Origin: an uncultured Alphaproteobacteria bacterium
Lineage (GTDB): Bacteria; Pseudomonadota; Alphaproteobacteria; HIMB59
Direction of reading: 5' to 3'
Assembly: GCA_902527045.1 (NCBI GenBank)
Contig: CABZNL010000002.1
Location: 62,001-126,000 of the forward strand
DNA length: 64,000 nt
Shown: positions 1-8,500 of the stretch, one piece after another
How the letters are laid out: every line of letters begins with the position of its first letter
Numbering within the stretch: position 1 is the stretch's first letter
Position numbers and translations under genes: made by a program
The notes under the pieces: generated by a model
Seen by the model: the letters and a program-made list of their open reading frames with translations, nothing else
The model's database searches: none
What the model was told of the DNA's origin: nothing

Positions 1-342
1 AAAGATTTTAATTATTTGTCAGGTGAAGATGGAACAATAGCTGGATTTCTTGCTCAAGGCGGTCATGGTTGTATATCAGTGACAGCTAATGTAGCGCCAA
101 AATTAACATCGATGCTACACTATTATTGGCAAAAAAAGAATTATAAAGAATTTGATAGAGTAAACTTAAGGTTGGCATCTTTATCAAAAATATTATTTGC
201 TGAACCTAACCCTACACCAGCAAAGTATGCACTTTCTTTAATGGGTAAATGTAAAGCTGACATTAGAGAACCTCTGTATGAGCTTAGTCCTGAAACAAAA
301 AAGCAATTAAGAAAAACAATTAAAGATTTAAATTTTATCTAA
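1..342 (+). CDS. dapA: 4-hydroxy-tetrahydrodipicolinate synthase, C-terminal part (gene cut by window edge)
   Basis: The reading frame is open from base 1, so the listed TTG start at 16 is only the first start-like codon inside the window. The protein begins KDFNYLSGED and continues with the GHGCISVTANVAP stretch typical of DapA, which condenses pyruvate with aspartate semialdehyde in lysine and diaminopimelate synthesis. Only the C-terminal third of the usual roughly 290 residues is present, so the catalytic lysine lies upstream and cannot be checked. Its stop abuts the smpB start, which suggests co-transcription. The family is clear from this segment. Confidence 0.9.
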   Translation, partial: KDFNYLSGEDGTIAGFLAQGGHGCISVTANVAPKLTSMLHYYWQKKNYKEFDRVNLRLASLSKILFAEPNPTPAKYALSLMGKCKADIREPLYELSPETKKQLRKTIKDLNFI

Positions 343-783
343 TTGTCTATTCAAAATCGTAGAGCAAAATTTGATTATGAAATAAAAGAGACCTACGTAG
401 CTGGTATTGTTCTTGAAAGCAATGAGGTCAAACCTTTAAGAAACGGGAAAGCTTCTATTCAATCAAGTTTTATAAACGAACAAAAAGGTGAAATTTATAT
501 TAATAACTTTGAAATTATCTCCAGAGACAAGAATTTCGACCTTAAAAAGAAAACTAGATCAATAAAAAAACTTCTTTTAAATAAAAGAGAAATAAAAAAA
601 ATTCTTGGTATGTTGACCACTAAAGGTTTTACAGCAGTTCCTATGGAGATATTTTTTAATGACAAAGGTCTTGCAAAAGTGAGATTTGGATTAGGAGTTG
701 GTAAAAAGAAATATGATAAAAGAGATACTATTAAGCAAAGGGAGTGGGACAGGAAAAAACAAAGAATTATAAAGCAACAATAA
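343..783 (+). CDS. smpB: SsrA-binding protein SmpB
   Basis: SmpB binds tmRNA and delivers it to stalled ribosomes for trans-translation in the cytoplasm. The family signature is visible as [10 protein letters not shown], the [18 protein letters not shown] segment and the GEIYINN segment. The basic C-terminal tail ([18 protein letters not shown]) is the part that enters the ribosomal A site. At 146 residues the length is normal. The start is a TTG placed directly after the dapA stop with no intervening base, and no other start fits the conserved N-terminus. dapA-smpB adjacency followed by rpoZ fits an alphaproteobacterial housekeeping operon. No tmRNA gene was seen in this window. Confidence 0.95.
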   Translation: MSIQNRRAKFDYEIKETYVAGIVLESNEVKPLRNGKASIQSSFINEQKGEIYINNFEIISRDKNFDLKKKTRSIKKLLLNKREIKKILGMLTTKGFTAVPMEIFFNDKGLAKVRFGLGVGKKKYDKRDTIKQREWDRKKQRIIKQQ

Positions 784-788
784 TTTTC

Positions 789-817
789 TTGTATTTTCAT
801 CTACTTTTTCATATAAA
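789..817 (+). promoter_or_regulatory. Predicted sigma70-type promoter of rpoZ, near-leaderless
   Basis: TTGTAT (789-794) and TATAAA (812-817) are separated by exactly 17 bases, a good housekeeping promoter. Transcription would be expected to start at about 823-825, essentially on the rpoZ ATG at 824, so the transcript would be leaderless or nearly so. No Shine-Dalgarno sequence is present. The boxes are seen in the sequence; the start site is inferred. Confidence 0.55.
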
Positions 818-823
818 ACTCAC

Positions 824-1090
824 ATGGCAAGAGTTACAGTAGAAGATTGTACTAAAAACGTTGATAGTCTTTTCGACTTAGTATTATTGGCTTCACATAG
901 GGCTAAAGTCCTAAACGCTGGCAATGAAGCACAAGTTCCACTAGATAATGACAAAAGCACAGTAATAGCTTTGAGAGAAATAGCTGATGAGAAAATCAGT
1001 GTAGGGGATGTCAAAGAAGACATTATTAAAAGCTACCAACTTGTTCAGGAAAAAGAAGAAGAAAACGAAGACCATCTTCTTGAAGATTAA
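824..1090 (+). CDS. rpoZ: DNA-directed RNA polymerase omega subunit
   Basis: The 88-residue product matches RpoZ, the small subunit that helps fold and hold the beta-prime subunit in RNA polymerase. The conserved MARVTVEDC start, the F[11 protein letters not shown] helix and the [12 protein letters not shown] segment are all present. The acidic C-terminal tail ([13 protein letters not shown]) is typical of proteobacterial omega. It is followed 29 bases later by the rel/spoT gene, the same order as in many proteobacteria. The ATG is confirmed by the conserved N-terminus and sits at the predicted transcription start of its own promoter. Confidence 0.95.
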   Translation: MARVTVEDCTKNVDSLFDLVLLASHRAKVLNAGNEAQVPLDNDKSTVIALREIADEKISVGDVKEDIIKSYQLVQEKEEENEDHLLED

Positions 1091-1119
1091 AAATTAAATT
1101 TAGTTTATGATTTTAACTG

Positions 1120-3258
1120 ATGTTCCAAACCAGCTATTTTAATGATAGTTACACAGATTTTAAGTCAGCTTTACAATCCTATGATAAAAATTTTAATGAG
1201 AATTTATTTGTTAAAGCAATAGAGGTAGCAGAAAAATCCCATAAAGATCAATTCCGTGCCTCTGGAGATCCATATATAATACATCCGTACGAGGTTTGTA
1301 AGTCGCTTATTGAACTAAAATTAGACACAGAAACAGTTATTACAGGCTTACTCCACGATGTAATTGAAGATACAAAATTTTCAAAATTAGAATTAAAAGA
1401 AAACTTTGGTCCTAGTATTACAAATTTAGTGGATGGTTTAACAAAAATTGATTTTTTAGAGGAAAAAAAAACAACAAGATCAGAAAAAGAAGCAGAAAAT
1501 TTTAGAAAACTTCTCATCTCAACTGCAAAAGATATAAGAGTTTTAATTATTAAATTAGCAGATAGGTTGCACAACATAAAAACAATTCATTATTTTAAAG
1601 ATGTTGAAAAAAGAAAAAGAGTTAGTAATGAGACCTTACTAATTTACGCCCCCTTAGCTCAGCGACTAGGATTTGAAAATTGGAAGTCCATTTTAGAAAA
1701 TATATCTTTTAAAAACCTTCATCCAGATATCTTTAGTAGAATTAACGATAAAATTGATAACACTTTTAAAAATCTAGAGGGCTCTTTTATTGAGCTTGAA
1801 AATTTAATGAAAGAATATCTAAATAAGTCAGATATTGATGCAGAAATTCATTATAGAAAAAAAAATCCATATTCAATTTGGAAAAAAATAAATAAGAAAA
1901 ATACTGACTTAAATTCTATTTCAGACATAGCTGCTGTCAGGATCATCACTAAATCAACAAGAGATTGCTATAAAGTATTAGGTATAATTCATCGTAATTT
2001 CTCCGCAAAAGTGGGAAGAACTAAAGATTATATATCAAGTCCTAAACCCAATGGATACCGATCAATACACTCAGACCTTATTTTTCAAAAAAAAATATTT
2101 GAGGTACAAATAAGATCAAGAGCAATGCATATGATTGCTGAGAATGGTATTGCTGCACACTGGAGATATAAATATTTAAATAAAGATAGTAACAGTGAGG
2201 GGGTATATGCTTGGTTAAGGGATGCTGTTAATTATGTTGAAGAAAATGAACAACATTTAATTTTAAATAAAACTTCCCAACAATTTTTTGATGAGCAAAT
2301 ATATGTTTTTTCTCCAAAAGGTGAATTATTTACACTCCCTTTAGACTCTACACCTGTTGATTTTGCTTATACAATTCATACAGATATAGGAGATAGGTGT
2401 GCTGGTGCAATTGTAAATGGACAAGAGTTACCTTTAAGTACAAAACTTGATAATGGAGATCAGGTTGAAATTATCTTAGATGAAAACACTACAATTTCCC
2501 CGTTATGGATTAGATTTGTAAAAAAAGAAAAAGTTAAAGAAAAAATTAGGTACTTTTTTAGGTCAAAAAGAAGAAGAGAATTTGAAATTCTTGGAAAAGA
2601 TATTTTAAATTATATAGCTAAATCTAAAAATATAATTTCTGATGATGGTATTTACGAAAAGATTTTAAGAAAGACTGACTTTAAATATAAAAATAAACTT
2701 TTTGAAAATGTTGGTAGGGGTTTTTTATCTAAAGCAGAACTTGATAAACTTTTTAAAGAAATGGAAAATAACATTGTCAAAAAAATTTTTCAATCTAAAG
2801 AAGATGAAGAGAGAATAGATGTATTAAAATATGAAAATGGTATAGCTGTGAACTATGCAACTTGCTGCTCACCTATAAAAGGTGATAGCATCATATCTAT
2901 AATGTCTTACGGTCGTGGCTTAGTTGTTCATAATACAATTTGCGATAGTTTGGGTTATTATCATAAAGATAATTTCTATAAATCAGAATGGGGAGAGGGT
3001 GAAAACCAATCTGAATTTAACTCAAGAATAGAGATAATTATTAAAAATCAACCAGGTGCACTATTTAGTATCACTTCAATTTTTGATAAACATGAGATTA
3101 ATATTGAAAATATTCGTATCGCTAATAGAACTAAAAAAGTTTATACGTTTATAATCGATATAAGTATTGAAAGCTCAGATAAATTAAAATTTGTTCTTGC
3201 CGAAATGAAAACTTTAAGCCAAGTTGATAAAGTTAAAAGACAATCAATTAATTATTAA
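1120..3258 (+). CDS. spoT: Bifunctional (p)ppGpp synthase/hydrolase, Rel/SpoT family
   Basis: This enzyme makes and degrades the stringent-response alarmone (p)ppGpp. At 712 residues it is full length. The N-terminal HD hydrolase domain carries HDVIEDT with the metal-binding His79-Asp80 pair. The synthetase domain has the RTKDYISSPKPNGYRSIH region near residue 300. The R-x-K-D form there is the signature of bifunctional rather than synthesis-only enzymes. A TGS domain (near residues 390-450) and a C-terminal ACT domain (about 640-712) follow. It is probably the only long RSH protein of the cell, as in most alphaproteobacteria. The stop overlaps the pdxJ start as TAATG, so translation is probably coupled. 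Confidence 0.95.
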   Translation: MFQTSYFNDSYTDFKSALQSYDKNFNENLFVKAIEVAEKSHKDQFRASGDPYIIHPYEVCKSLIELKLDTETVITGLLHDVIEDTKFSKLELKENFGPSITNLVDGLTKIDFLEEKKTTRSEKEAENFRKLLISTAKDIRVLIIKLADRLHNIKTIHYFKDVEKRKRVSNETLLIYAPLAQRLGFENWKSILENISFKNLHPDIFSRINDKIDNTFKNLEGSFIELENLMKEYLNKSDIDAEIHYRKKNPYSIWKKINKKNTDLNSISDIAAVRIITKSTRDCYKVLGIIHRNFSAKVGRTKDYISSPKPNGYRSIHSDLIFQKKIFEVQIRSRAMHMIAENGIAAHWRYKYLNKDSNSEGVYAWLRDAVNYVEENEQHLILNKTSQQFFDEQIYVFSPKGELFTLPLDSTPVDFAYTIHTDIGDRCAGAIVNGQELPLSTKLDNGDQVEIILDENTTISPLWIRFVKKEKVKEKIRYFFRSKRRREFEILGKDILNYIAKSKNIISDDGIYEKILRKTDFKYKNKLFENVGRGFLSKAELDKLFKEMENNIVKKIFQSKEDEERIDVLKYENGIAVNYATCCSPIKGDSIISIMSYGRGLVVHNTICDSLGYYHKDNFYKSEWGEGENQSEFNSRIEIIIKNQPGALFSITSIFDKHEINIENIRIANRTKKVYTFIIDISIESSDKLKFVLAEMKTLSQVDKVKRQSINY

Positions 3259-3965
3259 TGAAACTTGGAGTTAATATAGATCATATTGCTACCCTTCGTA
3301 ACGCTAGAGGGCAAAACAATCCAAATTTGTTAAGAGCATTAAAAGTTTGTCATGATTCAAAAGTTGACACTTTAACCATTCACTTGAGAGAAGACAGAAG
3401 ACATATAAAAGATCAAGATTTATTAGAATTAAAAAAAAATTCTAAGATTCCAATTAATCTTGAAATGGCCCTTACAGATGAAATGATACAAATAGCTAAT
3501 AAGATTAATCCTGAGTTTATTTGCTTGGTTCCTGAAAAAAGAAATGAAATCACTACAGAGGGTGGTTTAAATTTAAATAAAATATCTTATCCAAGATTAA
3601 AGAAGCTATTAAAAATTTCTCAAAAAAAAAATATACAAGTTAGTGCTTTTGTAAATCCTACAAAAAAAATGATTAATTTAGCTAAAATTTTAGGTTTTGA
3701 CACTGTTGAAATACATACAGGGCCTTTAGATAAAAAAATCATAAAAAAAAATATAATTAATAAAATAAACGAAATGATCGAGTATGCTCACTCTAAGAAA
3801 CTAATAGTTAATGTAGGGCATGGTTTAAATTTTAATAACATAAAATATATAAAAAAAAGAAGTTATGTGGATACTGTCCACGTTGGTCATTTCATAATAT
3901 CTGAAGCTATATTTATTTCACTAGTTAAAACTATTAAGACTTTCAGAGGTTTAATAAAAAAATGA
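3258..3965 (+). CDS. pdxJ: Pyridoxine 5'-phosphate synthase
   Basis: PdxJ closes the pyridine ring in DXP-dependent vitamin B6 synthesis, joining 1-deoxyxylulose 5-phosphate and 3-amino-2-oxopropyl phosphate. The conserved N-terminus KLGVNIDHIATLRNARG and the HLREDRRHI motif are present, as are LEMA, CLVPEKRNE and TTEGGL. The C-terminal GHGLNF and VDTVHVGHFIISEAI segments, which form the phosphate-binding end of the barrel, are intact. At 235 residues the length is normal. It overlaps rel/spoT by one base and acpS by four, and pdxJ-acpS-lepB-rnc is the classic proteobacterial order. Confidence 0.96.
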   Translation: MKLGVNIDHIATLRNARGQNNPNLLRALKVCHDSKVDTLTIHLREDRRHIKDQDLLELKKNSKIPINLEMALTDEMIQIANKINPEFICLVPEKRNEITTEGGLNLNKISYPRLKKLLKISQKKNIQVSAFVNPTKKMINLAKILGFDTVEIHTGPLDKKIIKKNIINKINEMIEYAHSKKLIVNVGHGLNFNNIKYIKKRSYVDTVHVGHFIISEAIFISLVKTIKTFRGLIKK

Positions 3966-4330
3966 TAATTGGCCACGGAATAGATTTAGTTGAGATAGAT
4001 AGAGTAAGTAATATCTATGCTAAATATAAAGAAAACTTCATATCTAAATACTTTATTAATGACCAATTAAAAAAAATTAATACTAATTTACTGGCAAATA
4101 ATTTTGTTATTAAAGAGGCCTTTTCCAAAAGTATTGGTCTAGGATTTAGATCTCCTTGTTATCCAAATAATATTGTTGTTAGCAGGGATACCTTAGGTAA
4201 ACCAGTTATTTCTTTGAAAGATAAACTTGAAAGTTATTTGAACGAAACTTTTGGAAAGTGTGTCATTCATGTCAGCCTTACAGATACAAAATTATATTCG
4301 ATTGCGTCGGTAATTATTGAGCAAAATTAA
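3962..4330 (+). CDS. acpS: Holo-[acyl-carrier-protein] synthase
   Basis: AcpS transfers 4'-phosphopantetheine from CoA to apo-ACP, switching on fatty acid synthesis. The N-terminal GHGIDLVEIDRV contains the magnesium-binding Asp. The KEAFSKSIGLGF stretch supplies the second metal ligand (Glu) and the family signature. The C-terminal VSLTDTKLYSIASVI strand is also typical, with T-D where many homologues have S-H/D. It is 122 residues long, which is normal. It starts inside the pdxJ stop (ATGA-type overlap) and overlaps lepB by 14 bases, showing tight operon packing. Confidence 0.95.
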   Translation: MIIGHGIDLVEIDRVSNIYAKYKENFISKYFINDQLKKINTNLLANNFVIKEAFSKSIGLGFRSPCYPNNIVVSRDTLGKPVISLKDKLESYLNETFGKCVIHVSLTDTKLYSIASVIIEQN

Positions 4331-5048
4331 ATCATCTTTTATTAGTAATTTTAAAGCTCTTTTTTGGGCTTTAATTATTGCTGGTGTAATTAGAACTTTT
4401 GCTATTGAGCCATTTAAAATTCCCTCTGGTTCAATGAAACCTAATTTATTAGTAGGAGATTTTTTATTTGTTTCTAAATGGGACTACGGCTACTCAAGAT
4501 ATTCATTTCCCTTTGGAATGCCACCCTTCAAAGGAAAAATATTAGAGAGCAATCCTGAAAGAGGAGACGTAATCGTCTTTAAACTTCCTGGTCAAGAAAA
4601 TATAAACTATGTAAAAAGATTAATCGGTTTACCAGGGGAAACAATTAAGATTATAAATGGTGAAGTTTATATTAAGTCAAATAATTCAAATGAATTTGAA
4701 ATGTTAAATCAATTCGATGATGGGGTTTTTTTTGATGATCAGTATAAAAAAGATATTCAGCAGTTAATAGAAAATGAATATAAAATATTAAATATTACTG
4801 ACAACGGACCACTCGACTACACTCCAGAATACCAAATTCCTAAAGACAAATTTTTTTTTATGGGTGACAATAGAGACAATTCATCTGACAGCAGAGTTCT
4901 CAGTGGGGTAGGTTTTGTTCCCAAGGTAAATATAATAGGAAAAGTTTGGTTTATCTGGTTTTCAGTTGATACAGATTTTTCAATCTCAAAATTTTGGAAT
5001 TTACCTCTACATATCAGGTATGATAGGCTATTTAATATTATCAAATAA
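4317..5048 (+). CDS. lepB: Signal peptidase I
   Basis: LepB removes signal peptides from exported preproteins at the periplasmic face of the inner membrane. An N-terminal membrane anchor (ALFWALIIAGVIRTF) precedes the catalytic serine in IPSGSMKPNLLVGD (Ser39). The general-base lysine lies in YVKRLIGLPGE (about residue 99). The conserved MGDNRDNSSDSR box E follows. The 243-residue length is usual for alphaproteobacteria. The start is TTG at 4317, inside the end of acpS; no in-frame ATG would keep the anchor. The gene is immediately followed by rnc. Confidence 0.95.
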   Translation: MSKIKSSFISNFKALFWALIIAGVIRTFAIEPFKIPSGSMKPNLLVGDFLFVSKWDYGYSRYSFPFGMPPFKGKILESNPERGDVIVFKLPGQENINYVKRLIGLPGETIKIINGEVYIKSNNSNEFEMLNQFDDGVFFDDQYKKDIQQLIENEYKILNITDNGPLDYTPEYQIPKDKFFFMGDNRDNSSDSRVLSGVGFVPKVNIIGKVWFIWFSVDTDFSISKFWNLPLHIRYDRLFNIIK

Positions 5049-5053
5049 ATATT

Positions 5054-5707
5054 TTGAATAAGGCACAAATTTTTAAAACTCTTAAAAGCCTTAAGGGCTT
5101 CGATAAAAGTTTGCAACATGATAGTTTTGAAAAATCAAAAAAACATTCTGATAAACCATTTCAAAAATATGAGTTCTTAGGAGATAGGGTTTTAGGTTTA
5201 GTAATATCAGAATATTTGATTGCTACTTACTCTCATAATACACTGGATGAAATTTCAAGAAGATTTATTCATCTTGTAAATACAAATACTTTAGCCAAAA
5301 TATTTAAAAAATATAACTTAGGTGATATTTTTAAACATCAGCTTGACCCCAACTCAAATAAAAATTCTGTATACGCTGATGCTCTAGAGTCTTTAATTGG
5401 ATTTGCATACACGAGAAAAGGTTTAGATTTTTCAAAAAAATTAATAATGGAATTATGGCAAGATGAATTAGATACTCTTCCTCAAAAAGACCCTAAAACG
5501 TTTATCCAAGAATATTGTCAAAAAAAATATAAAACTATTCCTGACTATAATCTAATTGAAGAAGCTGGTACAAAACATAAACCTAAATTTATAGTATCTT
5601 TAAAAATCAATGACAACGAAGTAGAGGCAGAGGGAATTTCTAAACAAAAAGCAGAAATTTTAGCAGCAAAAAAAATGATTAAGATAATCAATAACTTGAA
5701 TAAATAA
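5054..5707 (+). CDS. rnc: Ribonuclease III
   Basis: RNase III cleaves double-stranded RNA, including rRNA precursors. The catalytic signature YEFLGDRVLGLVISEYL is at about residues 36-52, and the second acidic cluster appears as YADALESLIGFAY. A C-terminal double-stranded-RNA-binding domain begins near residue 145 (DPKTFIQEYCQKK) and ends KQKAEILAAKKM. The total of 217 residues is normal. The start is TTG six bases after lepB. The usual next gene, era, is absent here and recO follows directly. Confidence 0.94.
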   Translation: MNKAQIFKTLKSLKGFDKSLQHDSFEKSKKHSDKPFQKYEFLGDRVLGLVISEYLIATYSHNTLDEISRRFIHLVNTNTLAKIFKKYNLGDIFKHQLDPNSNKNSVYADALESLIGFAYTRKGLDFSKKLIMELWQDELDTLPQKDPKTFIQEYCQKKYKTIPDYNLIEEAGTKHKPKFIVSLKINDNEVEAEGISKQKAEILAAKKMIKIINNLNK

Positions 5708-5711
5708 TTAA

Positions 5712-6344
5712 TTGTATAAAACCGAAGCTATAGTAACAAAAGTAGAAAATTTTAGAGAAAATCATTTAAGTGTCTCATTTTATTCTACTGAACACGGCCA
5801 AAAATCTCTTGTTGTATTTGGAGGAAAGTCCAAAAAAAAAAGTACTAATTATGTTAAGGGTGGATTAAATAATATTGAATTTGATAGCAATAATGTTTGC
5901 CTTTCCTCCACATCTATTAATTCTTTTAAATGGTTCTTATTTTCAAAATATGAACTAAAGGCGATCGATTATTTTTGCTTTTTAATAAATAAGTTACTTT
6001 TTTTAGCTGATCAAAATTCTAATGTTATAAATTATTATTTGCTATTAATGTCTAAAATGAATGATAGGTCTAATTATCTGTCAGAGCTATTATTATTGGA
6101 GCTTGAAATCTTAAAAACCTCAGGCTATCAACCTGATTTCAATCAAAGTGTTTTAGAAAAAATATTTAATTCAAGTAATATGAGTAATTTGCGAACTAAT
6201 GAGGATATTTACGAATATTTAAAAAACAATAAGGATCAACAATCGGTTTTTTTTGATTTTATGAGCAGAATAGTCAACAGAGTATTGATTAATTTGAATA
6301 TTAATTTACCTTTTTCTAGAAATGAAGTTGCCAAGAAAAATTGA
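5712..6344 (+). CDS. recO: DNA repair protein RecO
   Basis: RecO loads RecA on SSB-coated single strands together with RecR. The N-terminal OB-fold is recognisable from TEAIVTKVENFRENHLSVSFYSTEHGQKSLVVFGGKSKK-like spacing; in most homologues this reads A-x-V-L-x-x-R-x-x-G-E. The helical middle contains LLLLELEILKTSGYQPDF, matching the conserved LEL-LLxxLGyxPdl segment. At 210 residues it is slightly short. The start is TTG at 5712. The sequence is diverged, but position downstream of lepB-rnc supports it. It overlaps rpiB by 23 bases. Confidence 0.85.
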   Translation: MYKTEAIVTKVENFRENHLSVSFYSTEHGQKSLVVFGGKSKKKSTNYVKGGLNNIEFDSNNVCLSSTSINSFKWFLFSKYELKAIDYFCFLINKLLFLADQNSNVINYYLLLMSKMNDRSNYLSELLLLELEILKTSGYQPDFNQSVLEKIFNSSNMSNLRTNEDIYEYLKNNKDQQSVFFDFMSRIVNRVLINLNINLPFSRNEVAKKN

Positions 6345-6762
6345 AACAATCTATATAGCCTCAGATCATGCAGGTTTTAGGTTAAAATCGTTTATAATCA
6401 AAGAATACCTTGGCAAAAAAAAATACAATTTTGTAGATTTAGGTACAAATTCAGATAAATCCGTTGATTATCCAAAATTTGCAAAAACATTATGTAAAAA
6501 TATCAATAAATCCAGCATGGGTATCTTGATCTGTGGTTCAGGATTAGGAGTAAGTATAAGTGCAAATAGGCATAAGCACATTAGAGCTTCTCTTTGTCAT
6601 AATGCACAAACAGCAAAAATGACAAGAAAACATAACGATAGTAACGTAATTTGTTTAAAAGGAAGATCTTTTGTAAAAAAAAATATTTTTGCTATGCTCA
6701 ACGCCTATTTTAAAACAGAATTTGACAAAGGCAGACATTTAAGGAGAATATCGCAAATATGA
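6322..6762 (+). CDS. rpiB: Ribose-5-phosphate isomerase B
   Basis: RpiB interconverts ribose 5-phosphate and ribulose 5-phosphate in the pentose phosphate pathway. The SDHAGF N-terminal motif, the VDYPKFA segment and the [17 protein letters not shown] loop with the catalytic cysteine are all present. The histidine-bearing [21 protein letters not shown] region also matches the LacA/RpiB family. At 146 residues it is full length. It overlaps recO upstream and glyA downstream (ATGA). rpiB-glyA-nrdR-rib is the conserved alphaproteobacterial order. Confidence 0.94.
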   Translation: MKLPRKIETIYIASDHAGFRLKSFIIKEYLGKKKYNFVDLGTNSDKSVDYPKFAKTLCKNINKSSMGILICGSGLGVSISANRHKHIRASLCHNAQTAKMTRKHNDSNVICLKGRSFVKKNIFAMLNAYFKTEFDKGRHLRRISQI

Positions 6763-8033
6763 CACTCAGTGAGAATTTTTTTTCTAGTAACCTAGAACAC
6801 GCGGATAAAGATCTATACCAAAGTATTTCACAGGAACTATCAAGACAACAAAATCAAATTGAATTAATAGCTTCTGAAAACATTGTTTCTAAAGCTGTTC
6901 TTGAAGCTCAAGGTTCCATCATGACTAACAAATATGCTGAGGGTTATAGTGCTAAAAGATATTATGGTGGATGTGAGTTTGTAGATATAGCGGAAAATCT
7001 TGCTATTGATCGTTTAAAAGAGTTATATGGTTGCAATTATGCCAATGTCCAACCTCACTCAGGTGCTCAAGCTAACCAAGCTGTATTTTTAGCATTAATT
7101 AAACCTGGAGACACAATCTTAGGAATGTCTTTAGACGCTGGTGGACACTTAACTCATGGCTCACGTCCTAATCAATCTGGAAAATATTTTAATGCAATTC
7201 AGTATGGCATTAAACCAGAAACCTCTTTAATAGATTATGATGAGGTTGAGCGTTTAGCAGTCGAAAATAATCCTAGTATGATAATTGCTGGTGGCTCCGC
7301 TTACCCAAGAAATATTGATTTTAAAAAATTCAGAGAGATTGCAGATAAAGTTGGATCATATTTACTAGTTGATATGGCTCACTATTCTGGTCTTGTCGCT
7401 GCAAAAGAGTACCCAGATCCATTGCCACACGCACACGTGGTTACATCAACTACCCACAAGACTATAAGAGGACCAAGAGGCGGAATGATACTTTCTAATG
7501 ACCTAGATCTTGGAAAGAAGTTCAATAGTTCAGTTTTTCCTGGTTTACAAGGCGGACCTTTAATGCATGTTATTGCAGCCAAAGCAGTTGCTTTTGGAGA
7601 AGCTCTTCAACCTGAGTTTAAAAGCTATATTCAACAAGTCAAAAAGAACGCCTCAATTCTAGGCGAAGTACTTATGTCAAATGGAATAGATATCGTTACT
7701 GGTGGTACAGACTCTCATATGGTCTTAGTAGATTTAAGATCAAAAAATGTAACTGGTAAAGATGCTGAAGAAAGCTTAGAGAGAGCCGGAATGACTTGTA
7801 ACAAAAATGGTGTTGCAAATGACCCAAATCCCCCAACTATTACCTCAGGTATTAGGTTAGGATCTCCAGCTGCAACAACAAGAGGTTTCAAAGAAGAAGA
7901 GTTTAAATTTATTGGAGAAAAAATTTCAACAATAATTAATAATCTCTCTGTATCTAATTCTGATATTTCTATGCTTGAAAGTTCTATTAATAAAGAAGTT
8001 CAGGACCTTTGCTCTAAGTATCCCATTTATTAA
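6759..8033 (+). CDS. glyA: Serine hydroxymethyltransferase
   Basis: GlyA interconverts serine and glycine with tetrahydrofolate, providing 5,10-methylene-THF. The protein has 424 residues and carries [14 protein letters not shown], the [20 protein letters not shown] segment and the PLP-lysine motif [12 protein letters not shown] (about residue 233). It is a full-length, unremarkable SHMT. Beyond housekeeping it would use the glycine released by the betaine/sarcosine pathway and by the glyoxylate aminotransferase elsewhere in this window. The start overlaps the rpiB stop. Confidence 0.97.
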   Translation: MTLSENFFSSNLEHADKDLYQSISQELSRQQNQIELIASENIVSKAVLEAQGSIMTNKYAEGYSAKRYYGGCEFVDIAENLAIDRLKELYGCNYANVQPHSGAQANQAVFLALIKPGDTILGMSLDAGGHLTHGSRPNQSGKYFNAIQYGIKPETSLIDYDEVERLAVENNPSMIIAGGSAYPRNIDFKKFREIADKVGSYLLVDMAHYSGLVAAKEYPDPLPHAHVVTSTTHKTIRGPRGGMILSNDLDLGKKFNSSVFPGLQGGPLMHVIAAKAVAFGEALQPEFKSYIQQVKKNASILGEVLMSNGIDIVTGGTDSHMVLVDLRSKNVTGKDAEESLERAGMTCNKNGVANDPNPPTITSGIRLGSPAATTRGFKEEEFKFIGEKISTIINNLSVSNSDISMLESSINKEVQDLCSKYPIY

Positions 8034-8038
8034 ACCTG

Positions 8039-8497
8039 ATGAAATGTCCTTTTTGTATTGACAAAAACAAAGAGACATCTGTTTTAGACTCAAGACCCTC
8101 GGAAAACGGCTCTGTAATAAGGAGAAGAAGAATCTGCATAGATTGTAAAGGTAGGTTTACTACTCATGAAAGAATACAATTTAGAGAGATATTAGTTGTT
8201 AAAAAAGATGGTGATAAAGTAAATTTCGATAGAGACAAAATAGCAAAGTCTGTTGAATTAGCACTTCGCAAAAGACCTATAGATACAGACACTAAAGAAA
8301 AATTAATTTCTAGAATTGTAAATGATGTTGAGGGCATGGGTGAAAACGAAATTAGTTCTAATGTAATTGGTGAGTCTGTTATGAAAGCACTTTTTTCAAT
8401 TGATAAGGTTGCGTATGTAAGATTTGCCTCTGTCTATAGAGATTTCCGTGAGACTAAAGATTTTGAGCAGTTTTTAGACACAATAGACAAAAAGTAA
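8039..8497 (+). CDS. nrdR: Transcriptional repressor NrdR
   Basis: NrdR represses ribonucleotide reductase genes in response to ATP/dATP. The N-terminal zinc ribbon is visible as MKCPFC and CIDCKGRFTTHERIQ, four cysteines in the expected spacing. It is followed by an ATP-cone domain (VVKKDGDKVNFDRDKIAKSVELALRKRP). The 152-residue length is standard. Five bases separate it from glyA and three from ribD, so it belongs to the same operon; glyA-nrdR-ribD is a common alphaproteobacterial arrangement. Confidence 0.96.
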   Translation: MKCPFCIDKNKETSVLDSRPSENGSVIRRRRICIDCKGRFTTHERIQFREILVVKKDGDKVNFDRDKIAKSVELALRKRPIDTDTKEKLISRIVNDVEGMGENEISSNVIGESVMKALFSIDKVAYVRFASVYRDFRETKDFEQFLDTIDKK

Positions 8498-8500
8498 AAT

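Noticed and set aside
495-800. 101-residue minus-strand ORF opposite smpB
   Set aside because: Antisense shadow; the plus-strand SmpB signature explains the region.
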